The notes under the pieces were generated by a model that saw only the letters and a list, made by a program, of their open reading frames with translations, did not search any database and was not told where the DNA came from. Below are positions 1 to 8,671 of a stretch of 64,000 bases of DNA, one piece after another. Each line of letters begins with the position of its first letter. The stretch's first letter is position 1. This stretch comes from Chersky-840 sp963838775 (GTDB lineage: Bacteria > Actinomycetota > Acidimicrobiia > Acidimicrobiales > UBA8190). The translations under genes were made by a program, and so were the position numbers. The stretch lies in contig CAWISP010000034.1 of NCBI GenBank assembly GCA_963838775.1, forward strand, positions 62,001-126,000. Reading direction: 5' to 3'.

Positions 1-688
1 CCAGCGGAGCGGTGTCAGCGGGTCGGTGTGACCGGAACGGGATCAGCGACGAGGGGCAGATGTCGGCGAGGACGCACTCGCCGCACAGCGGGGTACGGGC
101 CCGACACGTCTTGCGGCCGTGGAGGATGAGACGCAGGCTCAGCGCCCCCCATTCCTCGGGAGGGACCAGCGCACCGACCTCGGCTTCGACTTTGACCGGA
201 TCGGTCTGCGCCGTGAGGCCCAAACGCCGGGTGAGACGCCCCACATGGGTGTCGACGGGCAGCCCCGGCAGGTCCATGGCCACACTGCGCACCACGTTGG
301 CGGTCTTGCGGCCCACCCCGGGCAGGCTCGTGAGGTCCTCCATCGACGACGGCACCTCACCGCCGAAGCGCTCGGTCACGCCCCGGGCCATCCCCACGAG
401 GTTCTTTGCCTTCGAGCGGAAGAACCCCGTTGACCGCACCCGCTCCTCGAGGTCCTCGATCGGCGCGGCGGCGAGAGCCTCGGCTGTCGGGTACGCCTCG
501 AACAGACCGGGCGTCACCATGTTGACCCGCTCGTCGGTGCACTGGGCCGAGAGGATCGTCGCCACGAGAAGCTGGAAGGCGCCGTCGTGACGGAGCGCGC
601 ACAACTGGGCGGCGCTACCCGGGTACAGGTTTGCGAGACGCTTCACGACCTCGGCCGCCCGGGCGCGTAGGGAACGGGGACGGGCCAC
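1..688 (-). CDS. nth: Endonuclease III, DNA glycosylase/AP lyase (3' end off window)
   Basis: Base-excision repair enzyme that removes oxidised pyrimidines and cuts the abasic site. The reverse strand reads open for 229 codons from a GTG at 688 (a second GTG lies at 691) to the window edge, with no stop reached. The helix-hairpin-helix LPGVGRKTANVV carries the catalytic lysine, and VDTHVGRL carries the catalytic aspartate. Four cysteines spaced C-x6-C-x2-C-x5-C near the end (CRARTPLCGECVLADIC) form the [4Fe-4S] site. The visible length already matches the family, so only a short C-terminus is missing. It diverges from mshD, whose start is 74 nt away. The assignment is firm; the choice between the two GTG codons is not. 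Confidence 0.93.
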   Translation of the reverse strand, partial: MARPRSLRARAAEVVKRLANLYPGSAAQLCALRHDGAFQLLVATILSAQCTDERVNMVTPGLFEAYPTAEALAAAPIEDLEERVRSTGFFRSKAKNLVGMARGVTERFGGEVPSSMEDLTSLPGVGRKTANVVRSVAMDLPGLPVDTHVGRLTRRLGLTAQTDPVKVEAEVGALVPPEEWGALSLRLILHGRKTCRARTPLCGECVLADICPSSLIPFRSHRPADTAPL

Positions 689-762
689 CACGTCACAGTA
701 CCGAGACCACTGACCGGGCCGGGCAGTCGGGGTCGGCAAGCGACGTTCGGTAGCCTTCGACG

Positions 763-1677
763 GTGCATCCCATCGAGGTGAAGCGCCGCATGGGCGAGTC
801 CGACATCGCCGAGGTGTCTCAGCTTCTGCAGCAGGCACTGGTCGCCGACGGCCACTATCCGCTCGGTGAGCACAAGTGGTTGGACCTGGTGCACGGGGGT
901 CGCACGGGTTTCGCCGGCTTCGTCGCCCGGGAACCGTCCAACGGCCCTCTGGTCGGCTATGCACAACTCAGCCGCGGTCACGGCACCTGGGGTGTCGAGG
1001 TGGTGGTCCGCCCCGACCATCGCAAGCCCGATGCCGAGGTCGGCATCAGTCTCCTGACCGCCGCGTTGCGCGAGGTGGCCAGAGAGGGCGGAGGGCACGT
1101 GCATCTGTGGGTTCCGAAACCCACCACCCTCACCGACGCCATGGCCGAGACCTGTGGCCTCCGACGCGGCCGGGACCTCTATCAGATGCGCCGACCGCTC
1201 CCGCTCGACGACGAGCATCCCCGCATCCCCGTCCGCCCCTTTCGACCCGGCGAGGACGAGGAGGCGTGGCTGGCGGTCAACAACCGCGCCTTCGCCTCTC
1301 ATCCCGAACAGGGGGGTTGGAGTCTCGACACGATCCGCGAGCGCGAAGCCGAATCGTGGTTCGACCCCGAGGGGTTTCTCCTCCACGAGCGCGACGGACG
1401 TCTGGCTGCCTCGTGCTGGACGAAGGTGCACCATGACACCGAGCCCCCACTGGGAGAGATCTACGTGATCTCGGTGGACCCGGACTTCCAGGGCCTGGGG
1501 CTCGGACGCGACCTGGTCCTCGCCGGCCTCGACTACCTCTCGGCGCGGGGCATCACGGTGGGCATGCTCTACGTCGACGCCGACAACACCCCCGCCGTCG
1601 GCCTCTACCGCAAGCTCGGCTTCGAGGTCGACCACACCGATCGCGCCTACGTCACCGACGTGCCCGCATCGGCCTGA
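763..1677 (+). CDS. mshD: Mycothiol synthase MshD
   Basis: Last step of mycothiol synthesis: acetyl-CoA-dependent acetylation of Cys-GlcN-Ins. The 304-residue protein has two tandem GNAT domains (about 1-150 and 155-300), the MshD architecture. The C-terminal domain shows the acetyl-CoA loop region VDPDFQGLGLGRDL followed by MLYVDADNTPAVGLYRKLGF, both characteristic of MshD, and the N-terminal half has the family-like stretch PLGEHKWLDLVHGG. Translation is taken from the GTG at 763. The presence of mshC at 55-56 kb supports a mycothiol-making host. A generic double-GNAT acetyltransferase is the alternative but fits less well. Confidence 0.88.
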   Translation: MHPIEVKRRMGESDIAEVSQLLQQALVADGHYPLGEHKWLDLVHGGRTGFAGFVAREPSNGPLVGYAQLSRGHGTWGVEVVVRPDHRKPDAEVGISLLTAALREVAREGGGHVHLWVPKPTTLTDAMAETCGLRRGRDLYQMRRPLPLDDEHPRIPVRPFRPGEDEEAWLAVNNRAFASHPEQGGWSLDTIREREAESWFDPEGFLLHERDGRLAASCWTKVHHDTEPPLGEIYVISVDPDFQGLGLGRDLVLAGLDYLSARGITVGMLYVDADNTPAVGLYRKLGFEVDHTDRAYVTDVPASA

Positions 1678-1679
1678 AA

Positions 1680-1698
1680 ACCACTGGTCGACAGTGGT
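1680..1698 (+). terminator. Hairpin just after mshD
   Basis: Perfect inverted repeat ACCACTG / CAGTGGT with a 5-nt loop (GTCGA), beginning three bases after the mshD stop codon. There is no T-run, so it would be a U-less actinobacterial-type terminator or an mRNA 3' stabiliser. The palindrome alone cannot exclude a protein-binding site for the surface-protein gene downstream. Confidence 0.5.
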
Positions 1699-1846
1699 GA
1701 CGTTGCCGTCCCCGCCCAGTCACTCTGCGCAGTTCATCAATCTTGGGGATGCATGTGGGAAACGCAACTGGTGCCATGAAGGGGCACACTCGCCCGTCGC
1801 CGACTGAGGGGCCGGATCTCCCAGCTGGCGGGCAGAGGGGGTCACC

Positions 1847-4800
1847 GTGGGACGCTTTCAGCACCTCGCCACCCGACTGAGCATCGTTGGCGCGCTCGCA
1901 CTCGTCATCGGAACCTCATTGGTGGCTGGCGTCATAACGCAGGCCCTCACAAGCTCCGCCTTTGCCGACACCGCGCCCTACGAGACCTTCTGCGCCAATA
2001 CGCCAGCGGGAAACATCGTGCTCAACGATGTCGTCGTCAGCGGTGCGCTGTCTCCCTCCAATCCCACGACGGGTCAGCAATTCAACGTGACCGGGCTCGA
2101 GGTCAAAGAACAACTGCCCGCCGCCGTCGTGCAGGATGCCGCCGCCACCGGTCTCACCTCCCTTACCGGCACGCTGACGACTTCCGTGGACGCCACCGGA
2201 GCGACGCCGCCGTCGATCTCGACCGGGGCAATGTCCTTCGACATCCCCATCCCGAATCCCGTGCCGGCGTCGGGCATCACCCTGCAAGTCCCGTCGACGC
2301 CGGCCACCGTCGGACCCTTCACGGCCACGAGCAGCAACATCACCGTGAGTGAAGCGGCTGTCGCGAACACCACCGACATCGACGGTGACGGCATCGGCCT
2401 CATTGCGCTCGACTGTTCTTCCTACCCGAACGACACCCTGCCGTCCGGATTCACCAGCAACTCCCCGCCGGGGCTCCCCATATCCCCTGTCATCGCTACC
2501 GCCGGCCAGGGGACCCCTCCCCCTGCTCCCCCGACGCTGACCGGGCCCTACGAGCTGTACTGCCCCCACACCCCGGTGGGCGACCTCGTGCTCAATGACG
2601 TCGTCACCTCCGCCTCGATCTCGCCGAGCAGCCTCTCGGCCGGCGAACAATTCGACGTGGCGGGATACCAGACCCACATCCCACTCCCCGCCGGCTTGGT
2701 CTCTGCCGCGGCCGGGTTGGGCAACAGCAGCTTCGACGGGTTGGCCGCCAGTGCCGTCGACGCCTACGGCGCCACGCCGTCACAGGCATCGACGGGGTCG
2801 ATGAGCTTCGACGTGCCCATCCCGGCCACGGTGCCGAGCTCGGGCCTCGGCGTCGACTTCCCGACGTCCGCCACCACGGTCGGGCCCTTCACCGCCTCGG
2901 GCGGGCCCGTCACCATCGCCGAGGACCAGTCCACGATGGTGGTGGCGGCCTTGTCGAGCAAGGCGTTCACGATGTCGTGCACCGCGTACCCCAACGACGA
3001 CGTCGCCACCTCGGGATCGACGGGCACCGCCCCCACCGGGGTTCCCATCCGGCCCATCATCGCCACCGCCTCGGCGTCGGGATCCACGCCTACGACGACC
3101 ACGGCGCCACCGACGACGGTCCCCCCGACGTCGCCCACCGGCCCCTACGAGCTGTACTGCCCGAATACTCCCGTGGGCAACATCGTCCTCAACGACACGA
3201 CGACCTCGGCCACGATCACACCTTCCACGCTGGCCCAGAACCAGCAATTCCAGCTGGCCGACCTCCAGACCCAGTTCTCGATCCCCCAGAGTGTCGTCGA
3301 ACAGGCCGAAGGCCTCGGGCTCACCCAGATCTCCGGGCACATGTCGATGTTCGTCGACGCCACGGGCGTGTCCCAATTCGATGAACCCGGTCCCGTCGAA
3401 GTCGTCGGGTCGTCACCCAGTACGTCGTTGACGGACCTCCCCCCCACCCCCACGACCACGTCGGTCACCGTGGAGCCGACCTCCCCCGGGGTGCCGTTCC
3501 CCGAACCGTTCCAACCCTACCCGTCGTTCTTCGACCTCCCCTTCAACGTGACGCTGCCCAACCCCGTGCCCGCCACCGGGGTCCAGTTCGACGCGACCGT
3601 TCCCTCCGGCGAGCTGGTGGGATCCTTCACGGCGGCGGGGGGCCCCATCGCCTTCGGCATCAACGCCGTCAACCTCAACGTGACCGAGTTCGGCGACAAC
3701 TTCGGGCTCTTCTGCACGCCGTTCGCCAATGACACCGAGCCCACTGGCCTCACGACCACGGTGCCGAGCGGATCGATCATCGAGCCGGTCATGGCCACCG
3801 GCACCGCCACCATCACCCCGCCACCTCCCATCGGCCCGGGGGGCGAGGGACCGTACGAGCTGTACTGTCCGAACACACCGGTCGGAAACGTCGTGCTCAA
3901 CGAGGTCACGACCACGGCGACCCTGTCACCACCCGATCCGTCCCCCGGTGACCAGTTCAGCGTGACGAACTATCAGACCCAGGTTCCCCTGCCCGCCTCC
4001 ATCGCCGCGGCCGCCGCCGCCCTCGGGAACCCGTCGCTCCCCGGCAACGTCACGGCCACGATCGACGCCGCGGGCGCCACCCCGGCGTCGATCCCGACGG
4101 GCCCGATGAGCTTCGACGTCGCCCTCCCGACCCCCATGCCGGCCTCTGGCGTCACGATCGTGGTGCCGTCGGCTCCCAGCACGATCGGCCCCTTCACCGC
4201 CACCAGCAACGCCATCACCATCGCCCAGAACGCGGCGGTCAACCTCATCCTCGAGGTGTCGGGCAGCGATCTGGCGCTGAACTGCACCGCCTATCCCGAC
4301 GACAGTGCGCCGACCGGCATCACCGAATTCCCGCCCGACGCCTCGCCCGTCTCCCCCGTCATCGTCACCGCAGGCCCGGTGACCACGACGACCACGACGA
4401 CCACGACACCCCCCCCGACGGTGCCACCCGGACAGACGACGGGCGCCTACGAGCTGTACTGCCCCGGCACGCCGGTCGGCAACATCGTCCTCAACAACGT
4501 GACCACCACGGCGTCGATCCCGAGCAGCCTGACGGTGGGACAACAGTTCGAGGCCACCAACTTCCAGACGAACCTCAACCTACCGTCGTCGATCGTCTCC
4601 GCGGCCGCCGCCCTCGGCAACTCAGCGATCGAGGGTGACGCGGTGGTCAAGGTCGATGCCACCGGTGCCGACCCGGCGACGGTGTCGTCGGGTGCGCTCG
4701 ACATCAATGCTCCTATCCCGAGCCCGGTGCCTCGTTCGGGCCTGGCGCTGGCGGTGCCTTCGCCTCCGGGAAGCGTCGGCCCCTTCACCGCCACAGGCGG

Positions 4801-5437
4801 CGCGGTCACGCTTACCGTGGACCCGGACGTCTCGTTAACCCTGACGGTGTCGGGCAGCTCGCTGAACCTCACGTGCAAGCCCTACCCGAACAACACCGAT
4901 TCCACCGGCATCGTGGCGAACCCGCCCAATGGCTCGGCGGTGGCGCCCGTCATCGCCACCGGCTCGACCGGGACCACGCCCCCGACGCCGACAACGGTCA
5001 CGGCATCGCCGACGACGGCTCCGGCCGAGACCGGCCCCACCGAGACCACCGTGCCCGACACGGGCACAGCACCGACCACGACACAGGCGGTCACGGGTCC
5101 CGTCGCCGTCACCGACGCCCCGACGACGACCGCCCCGGCGCCGGGATCGACGACAACGGCGACACCGGCGTCGTCGATCACCGCCTCGACAGCCACCGCG
5201 GCCGGGTCTTCGCACGGGGACACCGCCGATCAGACCACGGCACCCGGCCCCGTCGTGGCGGCGAGCTCAGGGGCCCTCGCCTTCACCGGTGTGGGGGTGA
5301 TCGCGCAGTGGCTGGCCGTGGTGGGCGGCGCCCTCATGGTGCTCGGCTTCGCCCTCCTCATCATGGTGGACACCCCGCGCCGGATCATGTTCCGGTTGGC
5401 CCGGCACAACGCGTCCTGGCGGCGTTGGCCACGTTGA
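1847..5437 (+). CDS. Large secreted repeat protein with LAFTG-type cell-wall anchor
   Basis: A 1196-residue surface protein of unknown function. A signal peptide (basic start, hydrophobic segment about 10-35, cleavage near AFA-D) is followed by five repeats of roughly 170-230 residues, starting near residues 43, 233, 432, 668 and 865. Each opens with a PYELYCPNTPVGNIVLND-like motif and has a second cysteine near its end (for example SCTAYPNDD), suggesting one disulfide per repeat. Thr/Pro linkers join the repeats, and a Thr/Ala/Pro-rich stalk (about 1040-1140) leads to LAFTG, a membrane segment and a basic tail. LAxTG is the signal used by class E sortases, so covalent wall anchoring is inferred; no sortase gene lies in the window. 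Repeat 3 carries an extra Pro/Thr-rich insertion. The start is a GTG preceded by AGAGGGGG. I recognise no known domain. Confidence 0.85.
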   Translation: MGRFQHLATRLSIVGALALVIGTSLVAGVITQALTSSAFADTAPYETFCANTPAGNIVLNDVVVSGALSPSNPTTGQQFNVTGLEVKEQLPAAVVQDAAATGLTSLTGTLTTSVDATGATPPSISTGAMSFDIPIPNPVPASGITLQVPSTPATVGPFTATSSNITVSEAAVANTTDIDGDGIGLIALDCSSYPNDTLPSGFTSNSPPGLPISPVIATAGQGTPPPAPPTLTGPYELYCPHTPVGDLVLNDVVTSASISPSSLSAGEQFDVAGYQTHIPLPAGLVSAAAGLGNSSFDGLAASAVDAYGATPSQASTGSMSFDVPIPATVPSSGLGVDFPTSATTVGPFTASGGPVTIAEDQSTMVVAALSSKAFTMSCTAYPNDDVATSGSTGTAPTGVPIRPIIATASASGSTPTTTTAPPTTVPPTSPTGPYELYCPNTPVGNIVLNDTTTSATITPSTLAQNQQFQLADLQTQFSIPQSVVEQAEGLGLTQISGHMSMFVDATGVSQFDEPGPVEVVGSSPSTSLTDLPPTPTTTSVTVEPTSPGVPFPEPFQPYPSFFDLPFNVTLPNPVPATGVQFDATVPSGELVGSFTAAGGPIAFGINAVNLNVTEFGDNFGLFCTPFANDTEPTGLTTTVPSGSIIEPVMATGTATITPPPPIGPGGEGPYELYCPNTPVGNVVLNEVTTTATLSPPDPSPGDQFSVTNYQTQVPLPASIAAAAAALGNPSLPGNVTATIDAAGATPASIPTGPMSFDVALPTPMPASGVTIVVPSAPSTIGPFTATSNAITIAQNAAVNLILEVSGSDLALNCTAYPDDSAPTGITEFPPDASPVSPVIVTAGPVTTTTTTTTTPPPTVPPGQTTGAYELYCPGTPVGNIVLNNVTTTASIPSSLTVGQQFEATNFQTNLNLPSSIVSAAAALGNSAIEGDAVVKVDATGADPATVSSGALDINAPIPSPVPRSGLALAVPSPPGSVGPFTATGGAVTLTVDPDVSLTLTVSGSSLNLTCKPYPNNTDSTGIVANPPNGSAVAPVIATGSTGTTPPTPTTVTASPTTAPAETGPTETTVPDTGTAPTTTQAVTGPVAVTDAPTTTAPAPGSTTTATPASSITASTATAAGSSHGDTADQTTAPGPVVAASSGALAFTGVGVIAQWLAVVGGALMVLGFALLIMVDTPRRIMFRLARHNASWRRWPR

Positions 5438-5508
5438 AGCGGCAGGAGCTGGCGGCCTCGCCAGGACGATCCGGGTCGCCCGGCGAGACTGGCCTCGGGC
5501 TTCGGGGG

Positions 5509-6315
5509 CTAGTGCGCGGTGCTGATGCCGACGAGGGCGCCGACCCCGAAGGTCACGGCGGCAGGTAACGCCGTCATCAGGAGCTGGCGAGTCGACGACC
5601 GCCACCAGCTCCGGCGAGTGAACACCGCCAAGGCGGCTCCTACGCCGAGCGCGGCGAGCACGCTCAGCACGACCGATGCCACTACCGCAGCGGTCCCCCT
5701 GGCGATGAACCACGGGATGAGAGGGATCAGCGCGCCCACACCGAAGGTGACGAACGACGACACCGCGGCCTGCAGGGGACGACCGAGCGCGGCGGGATTG
5801 ATGCCGAGCTCCTCACGGGCGTGAGTCTCGAGCGCCAACTCAGGCGTCCGCATCATCTCGTCGGCGAGGGTGCGAGCGACGGTCGGGTCCACGCCACGCT
5901 TCTCGTAGATGCCGACGAGCTCACGCCGCTCGCCTTCGGGTCGGTGGCTGATCTCGTGCTTCTCCATGGCCAGCTCGCGCTCGAGGAGCTCGCGCTGAGC
6001 CGACATGGAGGTCCACTCGCCCGACGCCATCGAGAACGCCCCCGCGATCGTTAGCGAGATCCCGGCCAGGCGCACCACACTCGGGCCGGCGTTGGCGCCG
6101 GCGAACCCCAGGATCAGCGAAACGTTGGTGACCAGGCCGTCCGCCACCCCGAACACGGCGGCGCGGGCCCCTCCGCCTTGGACGTTGCGGTGATGGTGGT
6201 CCCACAGGTGGGCCTCACCGGTGCCTCGCCGGCTGGGGTGGGCGTCTGACGCCCGGCGGCCGAACAATCGGGCCGCCCGGCTCCGGGTCTCGAGCCCACC
6301 GGTCGCCTTCACCAC
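5509..6315 (-). CDS. VIT1/CCC1 family (iron/manganese) transporter
   Basis: Predicted integral membrane transporter of the VIT1/CCC1 family, which moves Fe2+ or Mn2+ out of the cytosol in characterised members. The 268-residue product has the family signature early on (FGVADGLVTNVSLILGFAGA), then ASGEWTSMSAQRELLERE, a hydrophilic loop, and three further membrane spans at the C-terminus. The open frame extends far upstream, but that part overlaps the divergent gene at 6367 and looks non-coding; the paired GTG codons at 6315/6312 give the expected family length. It converges with the surface-protein gene, 71 nt away. Substrate cannot be read from the sequence. Confidence 0.82.
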   Translation of the reverse strand: MVKATGGLETRSRAARLFGRRASDAHPSRRGTGEAHLWDHHHRNVQGGGARAAVFGVADGLVTNVSLILGFAGANAGPSVVRLAGISLTIAGAFSMASGEWTSMSAQRELLERELAMEKHEISHRPEGERRELVGIYEKRGVDPTVARTLADEMMRTPELALETHAREELGINPAALGRPLQAAVSSFVTFGVGALIPLIPWFIARGTAAVVASVVLSVLAALGVGAALAVFTRRSWWRSSTRQLLMTALPAAVTFGVGALVGISTAH

Positions 6316-6366
6316 CGCGAGACTACCGACCGCCCCGGGGTCAAGCGGCCACCCGGACCTGCAAGA

Positions 6367-6738
6367 ATGACTCACATGGCCGAGCCCCGACGCTGGTTCG
6401 ACCCGTCGCAACCCCAGACCCTGCAGGGTGCGGTGATGCTCAGCTATCTGATCGCTGCCTTCAGCCTGCTGTGGCTCCTGTTCGGGGCGTACCCGTCGGT
6501 GATCTCTCTGGGCTTGGGTGCGGCCGGCTACGGCATCGCCAACGAGAAACGGTGGGGTTACCGCCTCGGTCTCGTGTTGGCCGGACTCAGCGTCCTCTTG
6601 TTCCTGTCGGTGTTTGCCGACGTCGGGCTCGCGTCCGGTTTCAGGCTCGTGGGCATCAACCTCGTCTTCACCCTCGTCCTCGTCGCCCTCTATCTCCATC
6701 CCCAGAGCCGCGAGTACCAGCGCGTCTGGTTCAAGTGA
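6367..6738 (+). CDS. Small integral membrane protein, unknown function
   Basis: A 123-residue protein with an N-terminal soluble segment (about 1-20) and four hydrophobic stretches (about 22-40, 43-57, 65-82 and 90-108), ending in a short polar tail. I recognise no family. It is divergent from the VIT-type transporter (51 nt between starts) and lies 56 nt upstream of a MaoC-like gene on the same strand, so the intergenic space may hold back-to-back promoters. Its coding frame is supported by the clean hydrophobic pattern and the ATG with no competing frame. Confidence 0.7.
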   Translation: MTHMAEPRRWFDPSQPQTLQGAVMLSYLIAAFSLLWLLFGAYPSVISLGLGAAGYGIANEKRWGYRLGLVLAGLSVLLFLSVFADVGLASGFRLVGINLVFTLVLVALYLHPQSREYQRVWFK

Positions 6739-6794
6739 CGCGAGCCGGGCGCAGCGCCCGGCGAGCCACAGGGCGGCGCGCATAGTCTCGGGCC

Positions 6795-7253
6795 ATGACG
6801 ACCACCGTTTCGAGCATCGACGAGCTCAGCAAGCTCACCGGCCAACACCTCGGGTACTCCGGCTGGCACGTGATCGACCAGGCGCAGATCAACCTCTTCG
6901 CCGACGCCACCGGCGACCACCAGTGGATCCACGTCGATCCCGAGCGGGCCGCGTCGGGGCCCTTCGGCACCACCATCGCCCACGGTTACCTCACCCTGTC
7001 GATCATCCCGTCGATCCTGCACGAGGTGATCCGGGTCGAGGGCTTCAAGTTCGGCGTGAACTACGGCGCCAACAAGGTCAGGTTCCCGTCCCCGGTCAAG
7101 GTGGGGTCGAAGCTCCGCCTGGGAGCGGCCGTGTCGTCGGTGGAGAACGTCGGCCCCGACGCCGCCCAGGCCGTGCTCGACATCACCATCGAGACCGAGG
7201 GCTCGGACAAGCCATCGTGTGTAGCCCAGGTGGTCTACCGCTACTCCTGGTGA
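6795..7253 (+). CDS. MaoC family dehydratase / (R)-specific enoyl-CoA hydratase
   Basis: Single hot-dog-fold hydratase of 152 residues, likely acting on enoyl-CoA thioesters. The hydratase-2 motif is visible at about residues 35-60: ADATGDHQWIHVDPERA contains the Asp-x4-His catalytic pair, followed by GPFGTTIAHGYLTLS. Length and layout match stand-alone (R)-hydratases of fatty-acid or polyester metabolism. The neighbouring acyl-CoA dehydrogenase on the opposite strand fits an acyl-CoA theme, but the two genes converge and are not co-transcribed. The physiological substrate is unknown. Confidence 0.88.
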   Translation: MTTTVSSIDELSKLTGQHLGYSGWHVIDQAQINLFADATGDHQWIHVDPERAASGPFGTTIAHGYLTLSIIPSILHEVIRVEGFKFGVNYGANKVRFPSPVKVGSKLRLGAAVSSVENVGPDAAQAVLDITIETEGSDKPSCVAQVVYRYSW

Positions 7254-7330
7254 TCCCACGGCGTTCGGTCGCCGTCACCGGCGCCCACCGGTCGCCCTGG
7301 CGCCAGGATCGCCCGCCTCACAACCCCGCT

Positions 7331-7386
7331 TCTCAGAGCCCATTTCTCAGAGCCCATTTCACAGAGCCCATTTCACAGAGCCCATC
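7331..7386. repeat. 14-bp tandem repeat, four copies
   Basis: Four head-to-tail copies of tctcagagcccatt; copies 3 and 4 read tcacagagccca, followed by a partial copy. It lies between the convergent maoC-like and acyl-CoA dehydrogenase genes and runs into the dehydrogenase stop codon (TGA on the minus strand at 7387-7385). Two other 14-bp tandem repeats with different sequences occur at 53.0 and 57.8 kb. Confidence 0.9.
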
Positions 7387-8611
7387 ACAGAGGGAGATCG
7401 CCCGTCGCGGCCCGCGTGGTGCCGTGTTCGTTGTAGGCGGCGATGACCGCTTCGGCCACGCGCCATTTGTGGATCTCGTCGGCGCCGTCGGCGAACCGGC
7501 TCCAGCGCGCCTGGAGGAGCATGTCCGACAGGGGCGAGTCCTTGGAGTAGCCGAGGGCGCCGTGGACCTGCACCGCCCGGTCCACCACGCGCCACAGCGT
7601 GTTCGCCACGTGGTGCTTGGCCATCGACACCTCGGTGGTGAAAGGCAGCCTGTGCTCGATCCGGTAGGCGGCGTGCAGGACCATCAACTTGGCCTGGTAG
7701 AGCTCGATCGCCGACTCGCTCACCAACCACTGGATGCCCTGCTTCTCCGACAGGAACGACCCGTGCGAATAGCGCTGGGTGGCCCTCGCCACCATGAGGT
7801 CGAGGGCGGTCTCGATCTGCCCGATCCAGCGCATGCAATGGGCGAGGCGCGCCGGTCCCAGGCGGTACTGCCCCAGTCGGTGGCCCTGGCCCCGGTCGCC
7901 CAGCCGGTTGGCGTCGGGCACCCGGAGGCCGTCGATCCTGATCTCACAGTGGTTGTGGCTCCCCGCCATCGTCTCCACGTCGCGCACGATCTCCCAACCC
8001 GCCGACGGCACATCCACGATGAAGGCCGTGGTTGCCGCCTGCGGAACCTCGGGGTCGTCCTCGGTGCGGGCGAGCAGGATGGCGAAGCGCGCCCCGTGCG
8101 CGCCGCTGATGAACCATTTGTGCCCGTTGATCACCCACTCGTCGCCATCGGGCACGGCCCGGGTGCGCATGAGGGTCGGGTCCGAGCCCGCCACCTCCGG
8201 CTCGGTCATGGCGAAGCACGACCGCACCGTCCCTTCGCACATGGGCGCGAGGTACCGCTCCTTCTGGTCGTCGGTGCCCCAGTGCAACAGGGTGTGCATG
8301 TTGCCCTCGTCGGGCGCGTAGCAGTTGACAACGTACGACGCCCAACGCGCCTTGGACGACTCGGCGGACACCGCCGCCAACGCCGTCGGGCCGAGGCCTG
8401 CCCCACCCCATTCCTTGGGCATGTGCGGCATCCACAGGTCGAGCTCACGGGCCCGGGCCCGGAGACGGTCGAGCTCGGCCCGCCAGTCGCCGCGACCCGA
8501 GCTCTCCTCGCTCAGGCGCTGCTCGGTGGGACGCACCTCTTCGTCGACGAAGGCCTGCATGCGCAGGCGGGCTTCTTCGACATCGGGCTCGAAGGTGAAG
8601 TCGATGGCCAT
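7385..8611 (-). CDS. Acyl-CoA dehydrogenase family protein
   Basis: FAD-dependent dehydrogenation of an acyl-CoA at the alpha-beta position. The 408-residue product has the N-terminal helical domain, the middle beta domain (CFAMTEPEVAGSDP, WVINGHKWFISGA) and a C-terminal domain with QVHGALGYSKDSPLSDML and ADGADEIHKWRVAE. The last motif carries Asp where many short-chain enzymes place their catalytic acid, resembling the ACAD10/ACAD11-like subgroup (inference). The frame is open to 8662, but the ATG at 8611 (MAIDFTFEP) gives the normal family N-terminus. A 14-bp tandem repeat overlaps the stop codon. Confidence 0.9.
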   Translation of the reverse strand: MAIDFTFEPDVEEARLRMQAFVDEEVRPTEQRLSEESSGRGDWRAELDRLRARARELDLWMPHMPKEWGGAGLGPTALAAVSAESSKARWASYVVNCYAPDEGNMHTLLHWGTDDQKERYLAPMCEGTVRSCFAMTEPEVAGSDPTLMRTRAVPDGDEWVINGHKWFISGAHGARFAILLARTEDDPEVPQAATTAFIVDVPSAGWEIVRDVETMAGSHNHCEIRIDGLRVPDANRLGDRGQGHRLGQYRLGPARLAHCMRWIGQIETALDLMVARATQRYSHGSFLSEKQGIQWLVSESAIELYQAKLMVLHAAYRIEHRLPFTTEVSMAKHHVANTLWRVVDRAVQVHGALGYSKDSPLSDMLLQARWSRFADGADEIHKWRVAEAVIAAYNEHGTTRAATGDLPL

Positions 8612-8671
8612 CGGCGCAGTCTTCCACCCCGGGACAGCCTCATCTCGCAACGACCACGGCATCCGTGACGT

